A DNA stretch of 56,056 nt, taken from positions 1-56,056 of the forward strand of contig NZ_JAQLFP010000018.1 in the NCBI RefSeq assembly GCF_028207065.1, read 5' to 3'. A program made the translations under genes and the position numbers. Of the stretch, positions 24,868 to 31,387 are shown piece after piece. This stretch comes from Collinsella aerofaciens. Its GTDB lineage: Bacteria; Actinomycetota; Coriobacteriia; Coriobacteriales; Coriobacteriaceae. Position 1 is the first letter of the stretch. Each line of letters starts with the position of its first letter. The notes under the pieces were generated by a model. It saw nothing but the letters and a program-made list of their open reading frames with translations. It was not told where the DNA came from and did no database searches.

Positions 24868-25494
24868 ATGTCTACCAAGATTGAAGTCAATGCCATGGGC
24901 GATGCCTGCCCGCTGCCCGTCGTCAAGACGCTCAAAGCTCTGAAGCAGCTCGATGGCGAGGGCGCCGTCGTGACCTCGGTCGACAACGAGACCGCCGTCA
25001 AGAACATCTCCAAGATGGCGCAGGAGAAAGGCTGCACGGCCTCGGTCGAGAAGGTTTCTGACGCCGAGTGGCACGTGACCGTGGCGACCTCTGGCGCCGT
25101 TGCCATGGCCGATCCCGAGCAGGATGGCGCTGCCTTCTGTGATGCCAGCGCCGGCAAGGGCAGGCTCGTCATTTCCGTCTACACCGACTGCATGGGCCGT
25201 GGCGACGACGAGCTGGGCCACAAGCTCATGAAGGCGTTTATCTTTGCCGTGACGCAGCAGGAGGAGCTGCCCGCGACCATGCTGTTCTACAACGGCGGCG
25301 CCAAGCTCACCGTTGAGGGCTCGCCGGTGCTCGACGACCTGAAGGGCCTGGCCGAGCAGGGCGTCGAGATTCTCACCTGTGGTACCTGCCTCGACCACTA
25401 TGGCATTAAAGACCAGCTTGCGGTGGGCGAGGTCACCAACATGTACGTGATCGTGGAGAAGATGGAGCAGGCCGTGCGCGTCGTGCGCCCGTAG
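24868..25494 (+). CDS. yedF: YedF-like selenium metabolism protein (TusA/SirA domain + DsrE-like domain)
   Basis: Probable sulfur- or selenium-carrier protein. Residues 1-75 are a TusA/SirA domain with the carrier cysteine in GDACPLPVVKT (Cys14). After a linker with another Cys (AAFCDAS), residues 95-208 resemble the DsrE/DsrF fold and contain YTDCMGRG, FYNGGAKL and ILTCGTCLDHYG. This two-domain layout is that of the YedF family, which tracks with selenium use. It begins 61 bases after selD with a GAAAGGA site. A direct hand-off of selenium to SelD or to the Mo hydroxylase is inference. Confidence 0.88.
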   Translation: MSTKIEVNAMGDACPLPVVKTLKALKQLDGEGAVVTSVDNETAVKNISKMAQEKGCTASVEKVSDAEWHVTVATSGAVAMADPEQDGAAFCDASAGKGRLVISVYTDCMGRGDDELGHKLMKAFIFAVTQQEELPATMLFYNGGAKLTVEGSPVLDDLKGLAEQGVEILTCGTCLDHYGIKDQLAVGEVTNMYVIVEKMEQAVRVVRP

Positions 25495-25513
25495 CGTATT
25501 GGTTGGAGTTGCC

Positions 25514-25765
25514 ATGAGGGAGAAGCGCCCGGCGCTTGTCATCACGTTTCCCACCACGGCGGCCGCCATGGGCTGCGAGTCCCTGTGCATCGAGCGCGGC
25601 CTTCCCGGGCGAACGGTTCCCGTGCCCGGGGAGGTCGCTGCCGGCTGTGGTCTGGCGTGGAAAGCGTTGCCTGCCGATGAGGAGCTGCTGCGCGGCGAAC
25701 TCGCCGCGGCGGGCGTTCCCACCGAGGGCTATACCGTGATTGATATGTGGGAGGTCGTGCGATGA
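25514..25765 (+). CDS. DUF3343 putative Se/S carrier protein
   Basis: Small 83-residue cytoplasmic protein of the DUF3343 family, regularly found beside YedF and SelD in anaerobes. It shows the characteristic pair of Cys regions: GCESLCIERG near residues 20-29 and PGEVAAGCGLAW near 40-50, the latter being the family hallmark. Function is not established; a selenium or sulfur carrier or a chaperone is proposed from genomic company. TTGGAG precedes ATG 25514, 19 bases after yedF. Its stop overlaps the next gene's start (ATGA). Confidence 0.85.
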   Translation: MREKRPALVITFPTTAAAMGCESLCIERGLPGRTVPVPGEVAAGCGLAWKALPADEELLRGELAAAGVPTEGYTVIDMWEVVR

Positions 25766-26901
25766 TCTACCTGGATAACGCGGCGACGACCATGCACAAG
25801 CCGCAGACGGTCATCGATGCCGTGACGCAGGCGATGTGCTCGCTCGGCAATGCCGGGCGCGGCGCCACGTCGGGTGCCCTCGATGCCGCTCGTACGATTC
25901 ACGGTTGCCGTGCCAAGCTCGCGCGCCTTTTAGGTTGCCCGAGGGCGGACCATGTGTGCTTTACGCCCAACTCTACGGCGGCGCTCAACACCGCCATCTG
26001 TGGCGTGGTGCGCCCCGGCGACCGCGTGGTCACGACGGTGCTCGAGCACAACTCCGTGCTACGTCCGCTCAATCGCTTGGCGGCAGAGCAGGGTGTGACG
26101 GTTGAGCATGCGGGTTGCGACGCGAACGGCGCGCTCGACTACGACGAGCTCGAGCGGCTAGTCACGCCCGGTACGCGTGCCGTGGTGGTGACGCACGCCT
26201 CAAATGTGACCGGCAACGCGGTCGACATTGCGCGCGTGGCGGCCATGGCCCATGCGGCCGGTGCGCTGGTGATCGTCGATGCCTCTCAGTCTGCCGGCAC
26301 GGCGCGTATCGATATGCATGCCATGGGGCTCGACATTGTGTGCTTTACCGGCCACAAGGGGCTCATGGGACCCCAAGGCACCGGCGGCCTGGCCGTGGCG
26401 GAGGGCATTGACGTGTCTCCGTGGGCCATGGGCGGCACGGGCGTGCACAGCTTTGACCCACTGCAGCCACTTGAGTGGCCCACGCGTCTTGAGGCGGGCA
26501 CGCTCAACGGCCACGGCATCGCGGGACTTTCTGCCGGTCTCGACTTTATCGAGGCGCAAGGCGGGGTCGAGGCGATTACGGCGCATGAGCGCTCGCTTGC
26601 AGAGCGCTTCCTCGCCGGTGCTCGCGAAATCCCCGGCATTGCGCTCTACGGTGCGTTTGACCAGCCCGTGCGCTCGGCGATCGTCTCACTCAACGTGGGT
26701 GATATCGACTCGGCCGAGATCTCGGACGCGCTCATGCAAGGGTGGGGGATTGCGACGCGCCCCGGTGCCCATTGCGCTCCGCTCATGCACCGTGCGTTAG
26801 ATACCGAGCGCCAGGGTGTCGTCCGCTTCTCGTTTGGGTATTTCAACACGACCGAAGAAGTCGACACGGCTATCGATGCTCTGCGCAATTTAGCCTGCTA
26901 A
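25762..26901 (+). CDS. cysteine desulfurase-like class V aminotransferase
   Basis: PLP enzyme of the NifS/IscS/Csd superfamily, 379 residues, of the short selenium-associated type. Landmarks are IYLDNAATTMHKP at the N terminus, ASNVTGN, the PLP lysine in TGHKGLMGPQG (about Lys199), LEAGTLNGHGIAGL, and the active-site Cys in RPGAHCAPLMH (about Cys338). It could deliver persulfide or selenide (selenocysteine lyase activity) to SelD or YedF. The start overlaps the DUF3343 stop (ATGA), with GGGAGG upstream. A strong terminator closes the operon here. Confidence 0.88.
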   Translation: MIYLDNAATTMHKPQTVIDAVTQAMCSLGNAGRGATSGALDAARTIHGCRAKLARLLGCPRADHVCFTPNSTAALNTAICGVVRPGDRVVTTVLEHNSVLRPLNRLAAEQGVTVEHAGCDANGALDYDELERLVTPGTRAVVVTHASNVTGNAVDIARVAAMAHAAGALVIVDASQSAGTARIDMHAMGLDIVCFTGHKGLMGPQGTGGLAVAEGIDVSPWAMGGTGVHSFDPLQPLEWPTRLEAGTLNGHGIAGLSAGLDFIEAQGGVEAITAHERSLAERFLAGAREIPGIALYGAFDQPVRSAIVSLNVGDIDSAEISDALMQGWGIATRPGAHCAPLMHRALDTERQGVVRFSFGYFNTTEEVDTAIDALRNLAC

Positions 26902-26924
26902 AGCTGCTGGACCGTTTATACTTG

Positions 26925-26955
26925 CGGGACGGGTATTTTGCCCGTCCCGTTTTTG
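26925..26955 (+). terminator. terminator of the selenium operon
   Basis: Perfect 9-bp stem CGGGACGGG / CCCGTCCCG with a 7-base loop followed by TTTTTG. Confidence 0.9.
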
Positions 26956-26977
26956 TTTCGACCCGAAAGGTGTGCCT

Positions 26978-28336
26978 ATGGCTTCATCCGCCCCGCGCGG
27001 TCTGCGTTCCGACCATGTCGTTACCGTCGGCATTGCGCTGTTCTCGATGCTCTTTGGCGCCGGTAACCTCATTATTCCGCCGCTGCTGGCGCTGCAGGCA
27101 GGTTCTGCCACGCCGGTTGCCATGATCGGCTTTTTGATTGCCGCTATCGGTCTGCCCGTTATGGGATTTATCGCCGTCGCGCTCGCTGGCACGGCCCGAG
27201 AGCTGGCCGGGCGTGTGCATCCTAAGTTTGGCGAATTCTTCGTTGCGGCGGTCTACCTGGCCATCGGTCCGTGCCTGGCCATTCCGCGCACAAGCTCTAC
27301 GGCGTTCGAAATGCTGGTGCCGCTGCTACCCGAGGGCGTTTCGCTCGGCACGGCACGTCTGGTGTTTGCCATCGGGTTCTTCGTCGTCGCGTTTGCGCTC
27401 ACGCTACGTCCAGGCGTCATCACGCGCGTGCTCGGCCGCATTACGGGCCCTGCGCTCATTGCGCTCATCGTGCTGGTCGTGGGTGCTGCCGTGATCTCGC
27501 CGCTGGGACCGGCTGCCGCGCCGCAGGCCCCTTACGATGCAGGCGCCGCTGTGCAGGGCTTTCTGACTGGCTATCAGACCATGGACCTGCTCGCGTCACT
27601 TGCCTTCGGCATCATCATCGCCGAGACCATCCACGAGCTGGGTGTTACCGATGACAAGCGCGTGGCCTTCGAGATCTCGCGTTCCGGTGTTATCGCCGGC
27701 GTGCTCATGGCCATCATCTACTGCGGCTTGGGCCTTGCCGGTATGCAGCTCGGCACCGTGATGCCCGACGCTACCAACGGCGCCGCCATCCTCGCCCGTT
27801 CGGCCTCCATGCATTTTGGGCTTGCCGGCACGGTCGTGGTCTTTGCGATCTTTTTCCTCGCCTGCATGAACGTGTGCATCGGCCTCATCAGCTGCTGCTC
27901 GCGTTACTTCTGCGAGACGTATGTGGTCGAAGGGGGAGCGGAGGCCTCTGAGGAGGCCATGCGCCGTCCCTTTGCGGTTCTCGCCTTTGTGTTCGCAGCG
28001 TTTTCGTGCGTGCTCTCCAACGTGGGCCTCGACGTGATCCTTATGTTCTCGGTGCCCATGCTCAACGCTTTGTACCCCGTTGCCATTGTGCTGGTGCTTA
28101 TGGGCCTGGTGCACGGCTTTTGTGACGCTCATCCGCAGGTGTGGGTCTGGGTCGGCGGCGTAGTCGCTGTGCAGAGCGTGATCACCTCGGTCCGCGATGC
28201 GTTCTTTGCTGGAGCGTGGCTACCGTTTGATGTGCTGCCGCTGGCAGACATCGGTGCCGCGTGGGCGCCGGTCGCCGTAGTTGCCTTTGTGATCGGTCTG
28301 CTCCACAGCAAGTTTGTCGCACATTCGAGGAGCTAG
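26978..28336 (+). CDS. brnQ: branched-chain amino acid:cation symporter
   Basis: Inner-membrane importer of leucine, isoleucine and valine coupled to Na+ or H+. The 452-residue protein has about 12 hydrophobic spans and the LIVCS-family N terminus VTVGIALFSMLFGAGNLIIPP. This is followed by IPRTSSTAFEM and GYQTMDLLASLAFGIII, all typical of BrnQ. ATG 26978 lies seven bases after GAAAGG, so the in-frame GTG at 26972 is less likely. It has its own transcript between a terminator and the tRNA promoter. Confidence 0.92.
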   Translation: MASSAPRGLRSDHVVTVGIALFSMLFGAGNLIIPPLLALQAGSATPVAMIGFLIAAIGLPVMGFIAVALAGTARELAGRVHPKFGEFFVAAVYLAIGPCLAIPRTSSTAFEMLVPLLPEGVSLGTARLVFAIGFFVVAFALTLRPGVITRVLGRITGPALIALIVLVVGAAVISPLGPAAAPQAPYDAGAAVQGFLTGYQTMDLLASLAFGIIIAETIHELGVTDDKRVAFEISRSGVIAGVLMAIIYCGLGLAGMQLGTVMPDATNGAAILARSASMHFGLAGTVVVFAIFFLACMNVCIGLISCCSRYFCETYVVEGGAEASEEAMRRPFAVLAFVFAAFSCVLSNVGLDVILMFSVPMLNALYPVAIVLVLMGLVHGFCDAHPQVWVWVGGVVAVQSVITSVRDAFFAGAWLPFDVLPLADIGAAWAPVAVVAFVIGLLHSKFVAHSRS

Positions 28337-28347
28337 GGTTTCTGCGC

Positions 28348-28376
28348 TTGCACGGGCGGGGAGTCTCCCCTATAAT
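28348..28376 (+). promoter_or_regulatory. promoter of the tRNA-Pro/tRNA-Gly pair
   Basis: TTGCAC, 17-base spacer, perfect TATAAT at 28371-28376. The spacer contains a GGGGAGTCTCCCC-like palindrome. It lies about 50 bases ahead of tRNA-Pro. Confidence 0.8.
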
Positions 28377-28427
28377 TTCCTTCGCTTTGGGACACGCAAG
28401 GTTTAGACCTTAGCTGCTCAACACCTT

Positions 28428-28504
28428 CGGGACGTGGCGCAGTTTGGTAGCGCGCCTGCTTTGGGAGCAGGATGTCGCAGGTTCAAATCCTGTCGTCCCG
28501 ACCA
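28428..28504 (+). tRNA. tRNA-Pro (anticodon TGG)
   Basis: 77 bases including encoded CCA. Acceptor CGGGACG pairs with CGTCCCG, the anticodon arm is CCTGC-TTTGGGA-GCAGG with TGG, and the T arm is GCAGG-TTCAAAT-CCTGT. Confidence 0.96.
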
Positions 28505-28510
28505 TATCTT

Positions 28511-28584
28511 GCGGGCGTAGTTCAATGGTAGAACCCCAGCCTTCCAAGCTGATGACGCGGGTTCGATTCCCGTCGCCCGCTCCA
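28511..28584 (+). tRNA. tRNA-Gly (anticodon TCC)
   Basis: 74 bases including encoded CCA. Acceptor GCGGGCG pairs with CGCCCGC, the anticodon stem is CAGC-CTTCCAA-GCTG with TCC, and the T arm is GCGGG-TTCGATT-CCCGT. Six bases after tRNA-Pro, so co-transcribed. Its 3' part is copied twice downstream, once inverted and once direct. Confidence 0.96.
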
Positions 28585-28645
28585 CAAGAATTGTTTTAAC
28601 GGCTTTGGTTTCCTTTGGGAATCAGAGCTGTTTTCGTTTACGCGC

Positions 28646-28787
28646 CGGGCGACGGGAATCGAACCCGTCAGGGTGCGGAGCTGAGAAAATGCGTGAGCAT
28701 TTTCCAGCGCAGCACGCAAGGGCCGAAGGCCCGCAGCGAAACAAGGATTTGCGAAGCAAATCCTTGGACTTCCCGTCGCCCGCTCCA
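28646..28787 (+). repeat. tRNA-Gly-derived palindromic element with three internal hairpins
   Basis: Left end 28646-28667 is the exact reverse complement of 22 bases of tRNA-Gly (28558-28579). Right end 28770-28787 is an exact 18-base direct copy of the tRNA-Gly 3' end (28567-28584) including CCA. The ends pair over 13 bp (28646-28658 with 28770-28782). Between them are three perfect hairpins: GAAAATGC/GCATTTTC (28685-28704), GGGCC/GGCCC (28720-28732) and an 11-bp stem with GAA loop (28742-28766). The whole resembles an enlarged cloverleaf. The right end abuts the focA promoter; 28585-28645 shows nothing else. Confidence 0.8.
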
Positions 28788-28792
28788 AGCTA

Positions 28793-28798
28793 TATAAT
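28793..28798 (+). promoter_or_regulatory. -10 box of the FNT channel gene
   Basis: Perfect TATAAT six bases after the tRNA-Gly-derived repeat. The matching -35 position (TTCCCG, 17 bases upstream) falls inside the repeat's right end, so the repeat may supply part of the promoter. The leader is about 105 bases. Confidence 0.5.
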
Positions 28799-28907
28799 CG
28801 CAGGCCAATATGCTAATTTGGCTCGCGTTTATTTTTATACCGTCCGACCTCGCGGGGCAAATGAACCAAGAGCGTTTGTCCCACATCGTAAGAAAGTAGT
28901 GATTGCC

Positions 28908-29744
28908 ATGGCACAGAGTAAGGCAGAATACCCCACCCCCGACTGCCTGGCGCCCGCCGCGATCGAGGCTAAGTCCGAGGCCGCCGGCGTTACCAAGGCC
29001 AACCTGCCGGTCTCGAAGGCCTTTTTGCTCGCCATGTTCGCCGGAGCGTTTATCGCCTTCGGCGGCCTGTTCTTCACGGTCTTTCTGAGCGATCCCACGC
29101 TTGGCTGGGGCGCCCAGCGCTTCGTGGGCGGTCTTGCTTTTTGCCTGGGACTGGTGCTCGTGCTCATTTGCGGCGCGGAGCTGTTTACCGGTAACTCGCT
29201 TATGGTATGCGCGCTCAAGAGCAAAAAGATCACGCTCGTCCAGATGCTCAAGGCTTGGGTCGTTGTGTGGATCGGCAACTTTGCCGGCGCGCTGTTCGTT
29301 GTCTTTTTGGTTTACATGGCAGCTATTTATAAGCTCAACGGCGAGGCCGTTGCCAACACCATGGTGAGTGTCGCCGCCGGTAAGGTTTCGATTGACGCCG
29401 TCACCATCTTCTTCCGCGGCATTCTGTGCAACATCTTTGTGTGCCTGGCTGTATGGATCGGTACCGCCGGCAAGACCGTGGTCGATAAAGTCGTGGGTAT
29501 TCTGCTGCCTATCGCCGCCTTTGTGTCATGCGGTTTTGAGCACTGCGTTGCCAACATGTACTTTTTGCCCATGGGTGCCGTGATGCACGCGTGCGGCTAT
29601 GGAGCCGATGTCGCCGGCGCCGATGCCCTCAACGCCGCCGGGTTGGCGCTCAACCTTTCGGTCGCCACGCTGGGCAATATCGTAGGTGGCGCCCTGATCG
29701 TGGCGCTGGGCTACTGGTTTATCTACGCCAACAAAGAGTCCTAA
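28908..29744 (+). CDS. focA: formate/nitrite transporter (FNT) family channel
   Basis: Pentameric inner-membrane channel for formate or a similar small anion. The 278-residue protein has six spans and FNT motifs: FAGAFIAFGGLF, RFVGGLAFCLGLVLVLICGAELFTGN (the second half-helix region), WVVVWIGNFAGA, RGILCNIFVCLAVW, GFEHCVANMYFLPMG (containing the conserved pore His) and NIVGGALIVALGYW. Nitrite (NirC) or hydrosulfide (Asr-type) transport cannot be excluded. ATG 28908 is the start preferred by homology; its ribosome site is weak. The adjacent selAB suggests formate metabolism through selenocysteine formate dehydrogenase, but that enzyme is not in view. Confidence 0.88.
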   Translation: MAQSKAEYPTPDCLAPAAIEAKSEAAGVTKANLPVSKAFLLAMFAGAFIAFGGLFFTVFLSDPTLGWGAQRFVGGLAFCLGLVLVLICGAELFTGNSLMVCALKSKKITLVQMLKAWVVVWIGNFAGALFVVFLVYMAAIYKLNGEAVANTMVSVAAGKVSIDAVTIFFRGILCNIFVCLAVWIGTAGKTVVDKVVGILLPIAAFVSCGFEHCVANMYFLPMGAVMHACGYGADVAGADALNAAGLALNLSVATLGNIVGGALIVALGYWFIYANKES

Positions 29745-29767
29745 AGGACCCAACCCATAACCGACCA

Positions 29768-29856
29768 AAAAGGGACAGGTTTATTTTGGCAGGTTTTGGA
29801 CGAGGCGCTTCGCCGTCTTGTCGCGAGCTGCCATAATGGACCTGTCCCTTTTGTAT
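29768..29856 (+). terminator. long AAAAGGGACAGG palindrome after focA
   Basis: Arms at 29768-29792 and 29828-29852 pair over 25 bases with U-G pairs and one mismatch, loop of 35 bases containing a GGCG/CGCC mini-hairpin, followed by TTTTGT. Probably the focA terminator built from a dispersed GGGACA repeat. Confidence 0.6.
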
Positions 29857-29929
29857 TCGCGTCGTCACATTTTGGCCGATGACGACCAAGGGGGGCCTGC
29901 TTTTTATTGATTATGTCGAAGGGCTTTCC

Positions 29930-31387
29930 ATGAGCGACTGCGAATCCATGCCTGCCGAGGTGCGCGACCGCCTGCGCTCCATTCCCGCCGTGCACGAGCT
30001 GCTGGCCGAGTGGCCGGTCATGAAGGCTGCCGGCGATGCGGGCGACACGTTGGTGCGCGAGGCGATTGACGCCGAGCTCGATGCCGAGCGCGCGGCGATT
30101 CGCTCTGGCGCCCCCGCTAGGAATAAGCGCGAGCTCGCCTTGGCTATCGAGCGGCGGTGCCACCGCCTGTCGCTGCCGACCCTGCGCCCTGCCGTTAACG
30201 CGACGGGCGTTGTGATTCACACCAACCTGGGCCGCGCTCCGCTCGCGCCCGCGGCGGTGCGGGCGGTGACCGATGTCGCTCGCGGCTACAGCACGCTTGA
30301 GTATGACGTCTCAACCTGCGCTCGCGGGGGCCGCAAAGAGCATGCCGCGCGTCTGCTGCGCACGCTCACGGGGGCGCAGGACGCCCTGGTCGTCAACAAT
30401 AACGCCGCGGCGGTGCTGCTGGTGCTTGCCGCGCATGCGTGCGGCAAAGAGGTCATCGTGAGTCGCGGCGAGCTGGTCGAGGTGGGCGGTAGCTTCCGCA
30501 TTCCCGACATCATGGCGGCCTCGGGCGCCAAGCTTGTCGAGGTGGGCTCGACCAACCGCACGCATCTGGATGATTACCGAAGCGCCATTACGCCCAACAC
30601 GGCGATGATCCTGAAAGTTCATCCTTCCAACTACCGTATCGAAGGCTTCCACGAGGAGGTTTCGGTGGCGGAGCTTTCCGTGCTGGCGCATGAGCACGGG
30701 CTGTTGCTGTACGAGGACCAGGGCTCGGGCGCGTTGCTTGCAGACGGGGTGCTCGCCGATGCGGGGGAGCAGCCAACATCCGCTTCGCTTTGCGCCGGCG
30801 TTGACGTCGTCTCGTGCTCGGGCGACAAGCTGCTCGGCGCCTCGCAGGCGGGCATTATTCTCGGTAGCGCCCAAGTAATCGCCGTCTGCGCTTCGCATCC
30901 GCTCATGCGCGCGCTTCGTCCCGGCAAGCTCACACTCGCGGCGCTCGAGGCCACTTTGCGCTTGTATGTGACCGGTCCCGATACGGCACAGCGGGAGATC
31001 CCGGTGCTCAACATGCTTTCCGGCGCGCCGGCTCCGCTCGAGCGTCAGGCCAAGCGCCTGCATGACCGCATGCTGCGCAAGCTTCGCGAGTCTCAGTGTG
31101 AGGAGGCGGTGGAGCTGCAGGTTGTCGAGGGCGTGTCTGCTCCGGGCGGCGGTTCGCTGCCGACCGTCGAGCTCCCAACTTTTTGCGTTGCCGTCTGTCC
31201 CGTCGATGGGCGTCTATCCGCCGATGGCCTAAAGCGCGCTATGGTACAGGAGCCCGATACGCCGGTTGTGACGCGCGTGCGGCACGACCAGGTGCTTTTT
31301 GACGTTCGCACGCTTTTGCGCGACACCGACCTTGACCTGTGTGCGTCTGCGTTGGCGGATGCCGTGCGGGCAGGTTTGCGTCGATGA
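29930..31387 (+). CDS. selA: L-seryl-tRNA(Sec) selenium transferase
   Basis: PLP enzyme converting Ser-tRNA(Sec) to Sec-tRNA(Sec) with selenophosphate. The 485-residue protein has the N-terminal tRNA-binding region (RSIPAVHELLAEW, RNKRELALAIERR), TLRPAVNATGVVIHTNLGRAPL, VNNNAAAVLLVLAA, SRGELVEVGGSFRIPDIM, and the PLP lysine in CSGDKLLGASQAG (about Lys300). ATG 29930 is chosen for the GAAGGG site six bases upstream. Its TGA stop overlaps the selB ATG (ATGA), so the two are translationally coupled. Confidence 0.97.
   Translation: MSDCESMPAEVRDRLRSIPAVHELLAEWPVMKAAGDAGDTLVREAIDAELDAERAAIRSGAPARNKRELALAIERRCHRLSLPTLRPAVNATGVVIHTNLGRAPLAPAAVRAVTDVARGYSTLEYDVSTCARGGRKEHAARLLRTLTGAQDALVVNNNAAAVLLVLAAHACGKEVIVSRGELVEVGGSFRIPDIMAASGAKLVEVGSTNRTHLDDYRSAITPNTAMILKVHPSNYRIEGFHEEVSVAELSVLAHEHGLLLYEDQGSGALLADGVLADAGEQPTSASLCAGVDVVSCSGDKLLGASQAGIILGSAQVIAVCASHPLMRALRPGKLTLAALEATLRLYVTGPDTAQREIPVLNMLSGAPAPLERQAKRLHDRMLRKLRESQCEEAVELQVVEGVSAPGGGSLPTVELPTFCVAVCPVDGRLSADGLKRAMVQEPDTPVVTRVRHDQVLFDVRTLLRDTDLDLCASALADAVRAGLRR

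Noticed and set aside
28585..28787. Integrated prophage or genomic island at tRNA-Gly
   Set aside because: The duplicated tRNA end suggests an attachment site, but the interval is only about 200 bases with no integrase or coding sequence. It is at most a scar or a small palindromic element.
28605..28907. N-terminal extension of the FNT channel into the tRNA-repeat region
   Set aside because: The frame is open but passes through the tRNA-derived palindromes and the -10 box. The family N terminus begins near ATG 28908.
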